A stretch of DNA of 64,000 nucleotides from Leminorella richardii (GTDB lineage: Bacteria; Pseudomonadota; Gammaproteobacteria; Enterobacterales; Enterobacteriaceae). The notes beneath the pieces are model-generated. The model searched no databases. It was not told the origin of the DNA and saw only the letters and a program-made list of their open reading frames with translations. The translations under genes were made by a program, and so were the position numbers. Location: positions 3,912,275 through 3,976,274 of the forward strand of contig NZ_LS483470.1 of the NCBI RefSeq assembly GCF_900478135.1, written 5' to 3'. Shown here piece by piece: positions 35,556 to 43,804 of this stretch (position 1 is its first letter; each line of letters opens with the position of its first letter).

Positions 35556-36124
35556 TAGAACTCTTGATCCCCATTGGCATTGCTGTGCTGATTATTATCG
35601 GCGGCATTGTTATTTATAACGGCATCGTTGGGCGAATGAACGCGGTTGCGCGAGCCTGGGCTGACGTAGTGGTGCAGGAACGACAGAAGAACAGCGTGAT
35701 CCCTGCCCTTGAGAAAATTGCCGCCGAGTATAAAGAGTACGAAGCGACGATTATGAAACAGGTTACTGAGCTTCGAGCCTCCCTGAAACAGCTCGATACC
35801 GGCGCGATGGATCTGAACGCCCTATCGGAAACCCGCAGTAAAACAACCGCGCTGCTCAACGGCCTGTATGCGGTAGCGGAAAACTACCCCGATCTGAAGG
35901 CGTCTGAGCTGTATCGTGGCCTGATGGCGGAGATCACCGAGCAGCAGGAGAATATCGGCGCGGCGATCCGCATTTTTAACCGCAACGTTGAGGACTTTAA
36001 CAACGGCATCGAGATGTTCCCTAATTCGCTGGTCAACGGGATGTTCAACAAAAAGAGAAAGCTCTCTACTTTTAGCGACTCTCAGGCAGAAAGCGGCTTT
36101 GAGTACCGACCGGATATTCACTGA
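35552..36124 (+). CDS. LemA family membrane protein
   Basis: A 190-aa protein with one N-terminal membrane segment (LLIPIGIAVLIIIGGIVIY) followed by the helical LemA domain: NAVARAWADVVVQERQKNSV, IPALEKIAAEYKEYE and later AENYPDLKASELYRGLM. The usual YN..V..FN motif is present as FNRNVEDFNNGIEMFPNSL. LemA proteins are of unknown biochemical role. AAGGACG precedes the ATG, which overlaps the previous stop (ATGA), so the three genes form one transcript and are translationally coupled. Confidence 0.88.
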   Translation: MIELLIPIGIAVLIIIGGIVIYNGIVGRMNAVARAWADVVVQERQKNSVIPALEKIAAEYKEYEATIMKQVTELRASLKQLDTGAMDLNALSETRSKTTALLNGLYAVAENYPDLKASELYRGLMAEITEQQENIGAAIRIFNRNVEDFNNGIEMFPNSLVNGMFNKKRKLSTFSDSQAESGFEYRPDIH

Positions 36125-36203
36125 TTGCCGATAGGCATCTGTGTAGCGTTGGTAGGCAGTAAAAAGGTCAGGGGCAAGGTAATCCAGTAAACAGGGGGCG
36201 TTT

Positions 36204-37358
36204 ATGCAGTCAGCTTTAGACAGCGTGATCAATCGTGCGGTTTCACCCGCATCAGGGGAAACTCAGGCGGTTGTTGGTACCGTTGTTTACGTTACCCATC
36301 ATGGGGAGTCGATATACCGGAAAGCGGCGGGCTTTGCCGATCGTGAGCGAGCGCTACCGGTGACTCATGATACGCTTTTTCGTCTTTCCTCTGTCACCAA
36401 GCCGTTTGTGACCGCGGCAGTCGGCGTGCTGCTTGAACAGGGTAAGCTCTCCCTAGAGGATGACGTTACCCGCTGGCTACCGGCGTTTACGCCATCCCTG
36501 CCTAACGGCGTAAGGCCGAAAATAACTATAGAGCATCTGTTGTCCCATTCTGCTGGCCTGAACTACCGCTTTTGTGAATCCCCCGATGGCCCTTACCATC
36601 GGCTTGGTGTGTCTGACGGTATGGATATTTCCGGCCTGACGCTGGAGGAAAATTTACGGCGCATCGCCTCTGCGCCTTTGCTTTATCTTCCGGGTACATC
36701 CGTTGCCTATTCTGTTGCGACAGACGTGCTGGGAGCCGTTGTTGCAGCCGTCTGTGACAGCTCTCTGAGTGATGCCATCGCGTCTCTGGTTAGTCAGCCT
36801 TTGGGCTTGAGTCATGCCTCTTTTTACCCTTCAGACTCTGCCCGGCTTGCTGTTCCTTATGTTAACGCCTGTCCTACGCCCAGACCGATGATGGATGACG
36901 AGGACATGGTGAATGACGAGTTTGGGGCCGCAGGGGGAATACACTTTTCGCCAAAGCGGGTTTTCAAACAGGATGAGTTTCAGTCCGGTGGTTCTGGAAT
37001 GATTGGCAGTGCGGATGACATTGAACGGCTGCTACAGGTTTTCCGCATGAAGGGTGCGCCGCTGTTCGGGAAATCTGTATTTGACAGCCTGACCCGCGAT
37101 CGATGTGTGGGAACTGAGTTTGGCCCTGGCTATGGGTTTGCCTCTAGCTGGCAGGTGCTGAGGGATCCCAAGGTGGCAAATTCACTCCAGTCTCCAGGAA
37201 CGATAAGCTGGGGCGGCGTTTACGGCCACTCTTGGTTTATCGATTTCGAGCAGGATTTGAGTGTCGTTATTCTGACTAATACCGCTCCGGAAGGGTTGTT
37301 TGGGCAATTCCCAAGAGACGTTTGTGAGGCGGTCTACCGGCAGTTTGTGACGGATTGA
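36204..37358 (+). CDS. Serine hydrolase of the class C beta-lactamase / esterase superfamily
   Basis: A 384-aa Beta-lactamase-fold protein (PF00144). The SXXK motif is Ser-Val-Thr-Lys in RLSSVTKPF near residue 73; the Tyr motif is in VAYSVATDVLGAV; the third motif region is SWGGVYGHSWF. No signal peptide is visible, which favours a cytoplasmic esterase rather than a periplasmic beta-lactamase. Substrate is unknown. Lies 79 bases after lemA with a ribosome binding site (GGGGGC) and is probably a separate unit. Confidence 0.82.
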   Translation: MQSALDSVINRAVSPASGETQAVVGTVVYVTHHGESIYRKAAGFADRERALPVTHDTLFRLSSVTKPFVTAAVGVLLEQGKLSLEDDVTRWLPAFTPSLPNGVRPKITIEHLLSHSAGLNYRFCESPDGPYHRLGVSDGMDISGLTLEENLRRIASAPLLYLPGTSVAYSVATDVLGAVVAAVCDSSLSDAIASLVSQPLGLSHASFYPSDSARLAVPYVNACPTPRPMMDDEDMVNDEFGAAGGIHFSPKRVFKQDEFQSGGSGMIGSADDIERLLQVFRMKGAPLFGKSVFDSLTRDRCVGTEFGPGYGFASSWQVLRDPKVANSLQSPGTISWGGVYGHSWFIDFEQDLSVVILTNTAPEGLFGQFPRDVCEAVYRQFVTD

Positions 37359-37454
37359 CGCCGCAGCGCTTTTCTTACTTCTGAGCCCATTTGTTTAGCC
37401 ATAGGGCGTTTCTCTTCTACACTTTTAGCACGATCCGAAAATGGGGGGCTGAGT

Positions 37455-38251
37455 ATGAAGAGCCAAATTTTAGTCGGCGTCGACTCCTGTTCCAAGAGCT
37501 CATTAGTGCGATTTGATGAGGTGCGGCAGCGGCTAGCGTCTATTTTTGGGGTGCTGTCTGACTATATAAACCTTGAGCCCATAAGCCCTGACGCGCTGAA
37601 AAGCGCAGCCGAGGAGCACCGTCTCTGTGGCTATGTTATCTGTTCCGACCAGCCTTTGGTGGGCGTTGATGAGGAAGCTTGTTCGAAAGAAAGCGATGTA
37701 CCGGTATGGCAGAAAATGCCGTGGCTGCCCGTAGAAGACCTTGGGAGTCTTGATGACGAAGCACGAAGGGAAAACTTCACCACGCGAGTTTTCGCCCTGT
37801 TTGAACTAAACGCGCTGTGGCAAAAAGGGCTGACGCGCGGTGAACTAATCGCCTTTTACAGCCGCTATAAGCTGTTGCTGCTGGCGCATTCACAGCCTGG
37901 ATACCGCGCTCTGGGGCCTTTTGTTGCCAGTATTGGCTCATGGCGGGATCTGAGGGCATTTGCTGAAGAATATCGCCACCACTTGATGGCTCTGCTGCGT
38001 CATCGCGCTTCCGCAGTAACCACACTAACGTACTGATGCACGTACAGGGCTACTTCCGGCCTCGCCTTAGTTCACCTCAGCGTCAGGCGCTGGCTGACGT
38101 CATTATGCGCTACCGTCAGGGAGAGCTGCCTTTGGCAGAGCCGATCGCCCAGATGAAGAGCCTTATGGCTGAATATCCCGACGCCTATTTATTACAGCAG
38201 CGATATTTCACCTCCTATAGCGAAGAGATGTCGCTACGCTACAGCCTTTGA
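37455..38251 (+). pseudogene. ybgA: ybgA (DUF1722) with a single-base frameshift
   Basis: E. coli YbgA (DUF1722) sequence is recognisable across two reading frames. The first frame (37455-38036, 193 aa) carries LTRGELIAFYSRYKLLLLAHSQPGYRALGPFV. The second (from about 38012, seen as a separate reading from the ATG at 38036) continues with HTNVLMHVQGYFRP and ends LRYSL. Adding one base near TTCCGC (38009-38014) joins them into 265 aa. The N-terminal 120 residues look like a worn DUF523 (TudS, thiouracil desulfidase) domain: VGVDSC and VRFD remain, but the second Cys region (CPE) reads SPD. In E. coli ybgA also precedes the photolyase gene. Could be a genuine pseudogene or a sequencing error. 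Confidence 0.85.
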
Positions 38252-38265
38252 CGGGGGATAGTAGG

Positions 38266-39726
38266 ATGGCTACACATCTGGTTTGGCTGCGCAACGACCT
38301 GCGCGTCACTGATAATAAAGCGCTCCACGCCGCCTGTCAGGATCCGTCTGCTGAGGTGCTGGCGGTATTTATCGCCACGCCGTCCCAGTGGGCGGCGCAC
38401 GATATGGCGCCGCGTCAGGCGACTTTTATCTATCAGCACCTGCTGCAAGTGCAGCAGGACTTGGCGGCGCTGGGCATTGAACTCGTTTACCACATGTGTC
38501 GCGACTTTACTGAGTCCGTAAACTGGCTGGTGGATTTTTGCCAGCGGCAGCGGGTGACAACGCTGTATTACAATCGCCAGTATGAGTTTAATGAACGACA
38601 GCGGGACAGCCGCCTCGCGCACGCGCTGGAAGGCAAGACCGCGTGTCGAGGCTTTGACGACGCGCTTCTGTTGCCACCCCGCAGCGTGCTGACCGGCAGC
38701 GGTGAGATGTTTAAGGTGTATACGCCGTTTCGCAATGCGTTTATCAGGCGGCTGATGGAGTCTAACGTTGACTCCTTGCCCGCTCCTCGCCCGCGCAAGG
38801 CGGCGATTGCTTTTGAGAGGCCAGCGGTATTTGACTATCCTCTGGCTGATGTTGGCGACGGCTATCTTGCCGGTGAGCAAGAGGCTCTGCGGCGCCTGAG
38901 CGCGTTCTGTCAGGAACGGGTTCAGGACTATGGCACCGCTCGCGATTTCCCCGCCGTAGACGGCACCAGCGGCCTGTCGCCCTATCTAGCAGTAGGGGCT
39001 CTTTCACCCCGCCAGTGCCTTAACCGCCTTCGGGCGGAGTGCCCTGAGGTTTTGGCGTCTACTCATTCGGGTGCGTTTACTTGGCTAAACGAGCTTATTT
39101 GGCGGGAGTTTTATCGTCATCTGATGGTGGCGTACCCCTTTCTCTGCAAGCATCGCCCGTTTATTGGCTGGACGGACAGCGTTCAGTGGAATAGAGGAGA
39201 GAGTGCGCTGCGCGCATGGCAGGCGGGAAAAACCGGCTACCCTATTGTGGACGGGGCGATGCGCCAGCTGAACACCACGGGATGGATGCACAACCGTCTG
39301 CGCATGATTTGCGCCAGCTTTTTGGTTAAGGACTTGCTGATCGACTGGCGAGCGGGTGAGCGCTACTTTATGCAGCAGCTGCTGGACGGCGATCTGGCGG
39401 CAAACAACGGCGGCTGGCAGTGGGCTGCTTCAACGGGCTGCGACGCAGCGCCCTATTTCCGCATTTTCAATCCAACGCTGCAGGGCAAACGCTTTGACCC
39501 TCAGGGCGCGTTTATTCGTCGGTGGCTTCCCGAACTGGCGGAAGTGCCTGAGAGTGCTATACACCAGCCTCATGAATGGGCAGAGAAGCGCGGCTGCGTG
39601 CTGAACTACCCCTTGCCGATAGTCGATCACGGCAGCGCGCGAGTAGAAACGCTGGCGGCCTTTGACGCCGCCAAGCGTTTGCATCAGGGAGTTAATACCC
39701 CGCCGTTAGGTCGTCCTTATCCCTAG
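38266..39726 (+). CDS. phr: Deoxyribodipyrimidine photolyase (CPD photolyase)
   Basis: Light-dependent repair enzyme that splits cyclobutane pyrimidine dimers using FADH- and a folate antenna. 486 aa against 472 in E. coli. The N-terminal photolyase domain (HLVWLRNDLRVTDNKALHAA) and the FAD-binding C-terminal domain (FTWLNELIWREFYRHLMVAYP, WQAGKTGYPIVDGAMRQLN, GWMHNRLRMICASFLVKDLL, DLAANNGGWQWAASTGCDAAPYFRIFNP in two blocks) are intact. The start is ATG at 38266 with GGGGGAT upstream; a longer TTG reading from 38248 overlaps ybgA. Its last 35 bases overlap the end of ggt. Confidence 0.93.
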   Translation: MATHLVWLRNDLRVTDNKALHAACQDPSAEVLAVFIATPSQWAAHDMAPRQATFIYQHLLQVQQDLAALGIELVYHMCRDFTESVNWLVDFCQRQRVTTLYYNRQYEFNERQRDSRLAHALEGKTACRGFDDALLLPPRSVLTGSGEMFKVYTPFRNAFIRRLMESNVDSLPAPRPRKAAIAFERPAVFDYPLADVGDGYLAGEQEALRRLSAFCQERVQDYGTARDFPAVDGTSGLSPYLAVGALSPRQCLNRLRAECPEVLASTHSGAFTWLNELIWREFYRHLMVAYPFLCKHRPFIGWTDSVQWNRGESALRAWQAGKTGYPIVDGAMRQLNTTGWMHNRLRMICASFLVKDLLIDWRAGERYFMQQLLDGDLAANNGGWQWAASTGCDAAPYFRIFNPTLQGKRFDPQGAFIRRWLPELAEVPESAIHQPHEWAEKRGCVLNYPLPIVDHGSARVETLAAFDAAKRLHQGVNTPPLGRPYP

Positions 39727-41428
39727 GATCAGAAGCGCCAAAAAGCCCTTCCGGCGTGATGACGATGCTCTGGGTGCTACCCATCACTGGTTTTACTACC
39801 ACTTTGTGGCCCTTTTTCTCTAACAGCTTAATAGTGTCTGGGCTGATGCCTTTTTCAACGCGCAGCTCTTCCGGCAGCCACTGGTGGTGAATGCGCGGAG
39901 CGTTGGTGGCCTCCGCGATGTTCATCTTGAACTCCACAGTGTTGAGCACGATTTGCAGCACCGTAGTGATAATTCGGCTGCCGCCGGGGCTGCCGGTAAC
40001 CAGCACGGGCTTACCGTCCTGAGTGACGATAGTCGGCGACATGGAGGAGAGCGGACGCTTGGCCGGTTGGATGGCGTTGGCTTCACCGCCGATCAGACCA
40101 TAGACGTTAGGCACGCCCGGTTTGGCTGAGAAGTCGTCCATCTGATTGTTCATCAGGATACCGCTGCTGCCCGCCACAATGCCGCTGCCGAAGTTGGTGT
40201 TGAGGGTGTACGTGACCGCCACCGCATTGCCTTCGGCGTCAACAACCGAGAAGTGGGTGGTTTGATTGCTCTCATAGGGCGCTAAATCGCCGGGCTTTAT
40301 TTCAGACGACGGCCTGGCCTTGTCTATGTCGATTTGGGACGCCAGCTTTTTGGCGTAGGCCTTGCTAGTCAGCGCTGCAACAGGCACTTTCACGAAGTCT
40401 GGATCGCCCAGATACTCCGAGCGGTCGGCGTAGGCGTATTTCATGGCTTCCGCCATGGTGTGGATGGCGTCAGCGCTGTTTTGCCCCATCGCGTTCAGAT
40501 CGACGTTTTCCAGAATGTTGAGGATCTGAATGATGTGAATACCGCCGGAGGACGGCGCAGGCATGGAGAAGACCTCATAGCCTTTGTAAGTGCCGGAGAC
40601 TGGGGTGCGTTCCACGGCGCGGTAGGCGGCAAGATCCTCTTTGGTAATCAGACCACCGCTTTTTGCCATTTCACCGGCGATTTCCTCAGCGATTTTGCCC
40701 TTATAGAAGGCGTCAGGGCCCTCTTTGGCAATAAGCTGAAGGCTGTTGGCCAGATCCGGCTGCTTTAGCACGTCGCCCTTTTGCCAAGGCGTGCCGTCTG
40801 GCTTAAAGAAGATTGCGCGGCTGGCGGGGTGATCGAGGAGCACCTCTTTACCGTACACCGCCAAATCGTCGGCCAGCGCTTCGTTAACCTGTAGGCCGTC
40901 TTTCGCCAGAAGGATAGCCGGAGCGATAAGCTTGTCCATCGCCATCGAACCGTATTTTTCATGGGCCAGGGCAAAGCCAGCTACAGTTCCCGGCACACCG
41001 GACGCCAGCGGGCTGGTTAGCGACTTTTTGCTGTCAGCATTGCCCTTGTCGTCTAGGAACATGTCACGAGAGGCTTTGGACGGCGCCATTTCGCGAAAGT
41101 CGATAGCGGTGGTTTTGCCGTCTTTCGTTCTGATCAGCATAAAGCCACCGCCGCCAATGTTGCCCGCCTGTGGGTGTGTCACTGCCAGCGTATAGCCTAC
41201 GGCAACAGCGGCATCAACGGCATTACCACCCTGTTTCAAAATATCGACGCCGACGCGCGTAGCCTCTGCGTCAACGGATGACACCATACCGTGCTTGGCA
41301 TAGACCGGATGGAAAATGTCCTCTTCAACGCCGTAAGAAACGACCTTGGCGGTGGCTAAACCCTGCCAGAACAGCAGCAGTGCAGCGAGTAAAAAGTAGA
41401 ATCGACTTCTTCGTAACGGTCCTGACAT
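39692..41428 (-). CDS. ggt: Gamma-glutamyltranspeptidase precursor
   Basis: Periplasmic enzyme that hydrolyses or transfers the gamma-glutamyl group of glutathione and glutamine. 578 aa against 580 in E. coli. A signal peptide (FYFLLAALLLFWQGLATA) is followed by the large subunit; autoprocessing would occur before the catalytic Thr in NQTTHFSVVDAEGNAVAVTY, giving the small subunit with GSGIVAGSSGILMNNQMDDF. The ATG at 41428 is chosen because GAGGAAA precedes it and the longer reading to 41467 is not in the family. A perfect CRP box lies 110 bases upstream. Convergent with phr and overlapping it by 35 bases. Confidence 0.93.
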   Translation of the reverse strand: MSGPLRRSRFYFLLAALLLFWQGLATAKVVSYGVEEDIFHPVYAKHGMVSSVDAEATRVGVDILKQGGNAVDAAVAVGYTLAVTHPQAGNIGGGGFMLIRTKDGKTTAIDFREMAPSKASRDMFLDDKGNADSKKSLTSPLASGVPGTVAGFALAHEKYGSMAMDKLIAPAILLAKDGLQVNEALADDLAVYGKEVLLDHPASRAIFFKPDGTPWQKGDVLKQPDLANSLQLIAKEGPDAFYKGKIAEEIAGEMAKSGGLITKEDLAAYRAVERTPVSGTYKGYEVFSMPAPSSGGIHIIQILNILENVDLNAMGQNSADAIHTMAEAMKYAYADRSEYLGDPDFVKVPVAALTSKAYAKKLASQIDIDKARPSSEIKPGDLAPYESNQTTHFSVVDAEGNAVAVTYTLNTNFGSGIVAGSSGILMNNQMDDFSAKPGVPNVYGLIGGEANAIQPAKRPLSSMSPTIVTQDGKPVLVTGSPGGSRIITTVLQIVLNTVEFKMNIAEATNAPRIHHQWLPEELRVEKGISPDTIKLLEKKGHKVVVKPVMGSTQSIVITPEGLFGASDPRDKDDLTAGY

Positions 41429-41537
41429 AGCTTTTTCCTCATGGATAATTTCGTCGGAGAAATGCAACAGAGCATTTACGCTAATGGATCGATGAACTTT
41501 TGACCAGAGAGTAAAAAGGGGTAAATCGCTGATTGGG

Positions 41538-41553
41538 TGTGATCTGCGTCACA
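41538..41553. promoter_or_regulatory. Perfect CRP box upstream of ggt
   Basis: TGTGATCTGCGTCACA matches the CRP consensus TGTGA-N6-TCACA at all ten defined positions. It lies 110 bases upstream of the ggt start codon, consistent with activation by cAMP-CRP as known for E. coli ggt. TACTCT on the minus strand about 30 bases downstream could be the -10 element. Confidence 0.75.
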
Positions 41554-41654
41554 CTATCAAAGGAACGTGAAAAAATCGAAAAATCATTAGAAAATCAAAT
41601 GCTTTAATGCGGTGCATTGCCCCGATTTGGCGCAGGCAATGCGTGTTGTTTGCA

Positions 41655-42050
41655 CTAAAATGATGCGTCGTGTTTTGGGTTGTCGTCACATAGGGTTTCC
41701 CAAGGCGCTTTAGAGGCGACGAAAATATGGACTTTCTCCTCAGGATTGATGGGCGTGTCTAATGTGCCTATCCGCAGACGGTAAACGTGAGGCTGTGAGT
41801 CTCTGATACTGTAAAGCGGCGAACCGCACTCTCCACAGAACAAACGATGAACGCCGGGCGAAGAAGAAAAACGCTTAATGTGGGCTTCACCGCGCAGCAG
41901 AGTAAATTTATCTGCGTCTACTACTGCCGCCGAATTAAACGCACTGCCGGTCGCTCGACGGCAATTTTCGCAGTGGCAGAAAACGATTTGCTTAATCTGT
42001 GCCGCAATTTGGTAGCCGATTCGTCCGCAAAGACACTGTCCCGTCAACAT
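41655..42050 (-). CDS. GFA family protein (Gfa-like, zinc-binding)
   Basis: A 131-aa protein of the glutathione-dependent formaldehyde-activating superfamily. Zinc-binding Cys clusters: CLCGRIGY (N-terminus), CHCENCRRATGSAF and CGECGSPLY. Length and spacing are normal. Activity in this family is mostly unproven. ATG at 42050 with AAGGAG upstream. Monocistronic, 187 bases from ggt. Confidence 0.85.
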   Translation of the reverse strand: MLTGQCLCGRIGYQIAAQIKQIVFCHCENCRRATGSAFNSAAVVDADKFTLLRGEAHIKRFSSSPGVHRLFCGECGSPLYSIRDSQPHVYRLRIGTLDTPINPEEKVHIFVASKAPWETLCDDNPKHDASF

Positions 42051-42470
42051 ATTTATTCTCCTTCATAGTGCAATGGCACATGATTCTCTTTTATTTGCGT
42101 TAATTCACTGCTGTTATGAAAATAAAATAAAGAATATAAAATATTTCATTTTCCTGCTTTCTAAAATTATAGCCTGTTTAATGACGCTATCTGCCTAGGT
42201 TAACCGTTGATTCCTACTCTTTAACCTACTGTACAAATCTGATATTGTCGAAAAAAGAGCAAAATACCGTTGCCGTTTATTCTCTGCGCTGTTGGGGCTA
42301 GAGGCTTTCGACGCGCGTCATGTTAAAACTGCCCATTTTCTATTTTTCCGACATAAATAGACGCTTTGGCATATTTCTTGCTGTTTATTCCATAGGGATA
42401 TCGGCAGAGGCTATGTATTGAGAAACGCGATTTATGCCGATAGCAAAACAGGGATAAAAAAGGAAACGTC
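42051..42470. promoter_or_regulatory. Intergenic region upstream of GFA gene and M20 peptidase
   Basis: A 420-base, AT-rich region with no coding sequence. Apart from the sigma-54-type element near its right end (described separately) and the ribosome binding sites at its ends, I see no repeat or RNA gene in it. Confidence 0.5.
42367..42381 (+). promoter_or_regulatory. Sigma-54-type promoter (-24/-12) upstream of M20 peptidase
   Basis: TGGCATATTTCTTGC matches the RpoN consensus TGGCAC-N5-TTGC at all but one base, with the invariant GG and GC at the correct spacing, about 90 bases before the ATG. An activator binding site would be expected upstream but I cannot identify one. Confidence 0.6.
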
Positions 42471-43637
42471 ATGATTGAACAGAAAGTAAAAGAGTATGAA
42501 TCCCTCCTGTGTGATATCCGTCATCAGATCCACGAAAATCCTGAGATGGGGTTGGAAGAGGTAAAAACCAGCCAGCTGGTGGCTGAAAAGCTGACTGAAT
42601 GGGGTTATGAAGTCCATCGCGGTATGGCCAAAACCGGCGTCATTGGCACGCTGAAAGTCGGCGACGGTAAGAAAACCCTCGGCATTCGCGCTGACATGGA
42701 CGCCCTGCCGATTCAAGAGGCCACCGGCAAGCCGTGGTCGAGTAAAATTCCTAACCGTATGCACGCCTGCGGCCACGACGGCCACACAACCATTCTTTTA
42801 GGTGCTGCCAAGTACTTGGCGGAGACCCGCCGCTTTAACGGCACCGTACACCTGATTTTCCAACCCGCTGAAGAGATGATTAACGGTGGTGAAATCATGG
42901 TTAAAGAGGGGCTGTTTGATAAATTCCCCTGCGATGCGCTTTTCGGCATGCACAACATGCCCGGCTATCCGGTCGGTGAGTTCCGCTTCCAGCCCGGGCC
43001 GTTTATGGCGTCAATGGACCAGTTCCAGATCGTCGTTCACGGCGTGGGTGGGCACGGTGCCATTCCTCACCGGGCGATTGACCCTGTGGTAGTGGCTTCT
43101 CACATTACGACCGCTTTACAGAGCATCGTTGCCCGCAACGTCGACCCCATGCAGGCGGCGGTTGTGACTGTCGGCAGCATCGTTGCCGGTGATGCGGCTA
43201 ACGTTATTCCTGACAGCGCAGTCATGAAGCTTTCCGTTCGGGCTCTTAGCCGTGAAACCCGCGAGCTGCTGCTTAAACGCATTCCCGCGCTGGCAAAAGC
43301 GCAGGCAGAAAGCTTTGGCGCGACGGCTGACGTGGTTCACGTTAACGGCACGCCAGTGCTGATTAATAATGAAGAAATGACCAAGTTTGCCTGGGAAGTG
43401 GCGAAAGAGCAGTTTGGTGAAGATCGCGCTATTTATGGCACGGTGCCGATGATGGGCAGTGAAGACTTCGCCTTTATGCTGGAAGCGAACCCGAACGGCT
43501 GTTATCTGTTCGTCGGCAACGGCGACAAAGGAGAAGGTTCGTGTATGGTTCACAACCCCGGCTATGACTTCAATGACCGCATTCTGGTGCCTGCCAGCGC
43601 CTTCTGGGGCGCGCTGACAGAGCGCTATTTGAAATAA
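42471..43637 (+). CDS. M20 family amidohydrolase (hippurate hydrolase / N-acyl amino acid deacylase like)
   Basis: A 388-aa di-metal amidohydrolase with the M20 signatures GIRADMDALPIQEATG (first metal site, about residues 70-85), HACGHDGHTT (second metal site), FQPAEE with the catalytic Glu pair, and PHRAIDPV. Cytoplasmic; likely hydrolyses an N-acyl or N-aroyl amino acid. It precedes a metabolite transporter gene, which suggests a catabolic pair: import then hydrolysis. Strong ribosome binding site AAAAAAGGAAACG. Confidence 0.88.
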   Translation: MIEQKVKEYESLLCDIRHQIHENPEMGLEEVKTSQLVAEKLTEWGYEVHRGMAKTGVIGTLKVGDGKKTLGIRADMDALPIQEATGKPWSSKIPNRMHACGHDGHTTILLGAAKYLAETRRFNGTVHLIFQPAEEMINGGEIMVKEGLFDKFPCDALFGMHNMPGYPVGEFRFQPGPFMASMDQFQIVVHGVGGHGAIPHRAIDPVVVASHITTALQSIVARNVDPMQAAVVTVGSIVAGDAANVIPDSAVMKLSVRALSRETRELLLKRIPALAKAQAESFGATADVVHVNGTPVLINNEEMTKFAWEVAKEQFGEDRAIYGTVPMMGSEDFAFMLEANPNGCYLFVGNGDKGEGSCMVHNPGYDFNDRILVPASAFWGALTERYLK

Positions 43638-43642
43638 AAAAG

Positions 43643-43670
43643 CGCCGCGCCGGGTAAAAGCGGCGCGGTG
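43643..43670 (+). other. Intergenic hairpin after the M20 peptidase gene
   Basis: GC-rich stem CGCCGCGCC/GGCGCGGTG with an internal loop of about 10 bases, 6 bases after the stop. No T tract follows, so it more likely stabilises the upstream message than terminates. Confidence 0.45.
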
Positions 43671-43804
43671 AGAAAACGAGTCAGTGCAAACACAAGCATA
43701 AATACAAGTGTAAACGTCGCCGCAGGGCGGCGTTCAATAATAAAAACAGCTACCACCACAACAGTTACCACCACTATGTAGGATGGTTTAGGAAAGGAGA
43801 TTCT

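Noticed and set aside
36204..37358. Serine hydrolase as a fourth gene of the helicase-LemA unit or as an antibiotic-resistance beta-lactamase
   Set aside because: A 79-base gap breaks the overlapping pattern of the three genes, and the lack of a signal peptide argues against a periplasmic beta-lactamase.
38036..38251. Separate small gene of 71 aa before phr
   Set aside because: Its text is the C-terminal part of YbgA/DUF1722 (HVQGYFRP, LRYSL) continuing from the upstream frame; explained as a frameshifted gene.
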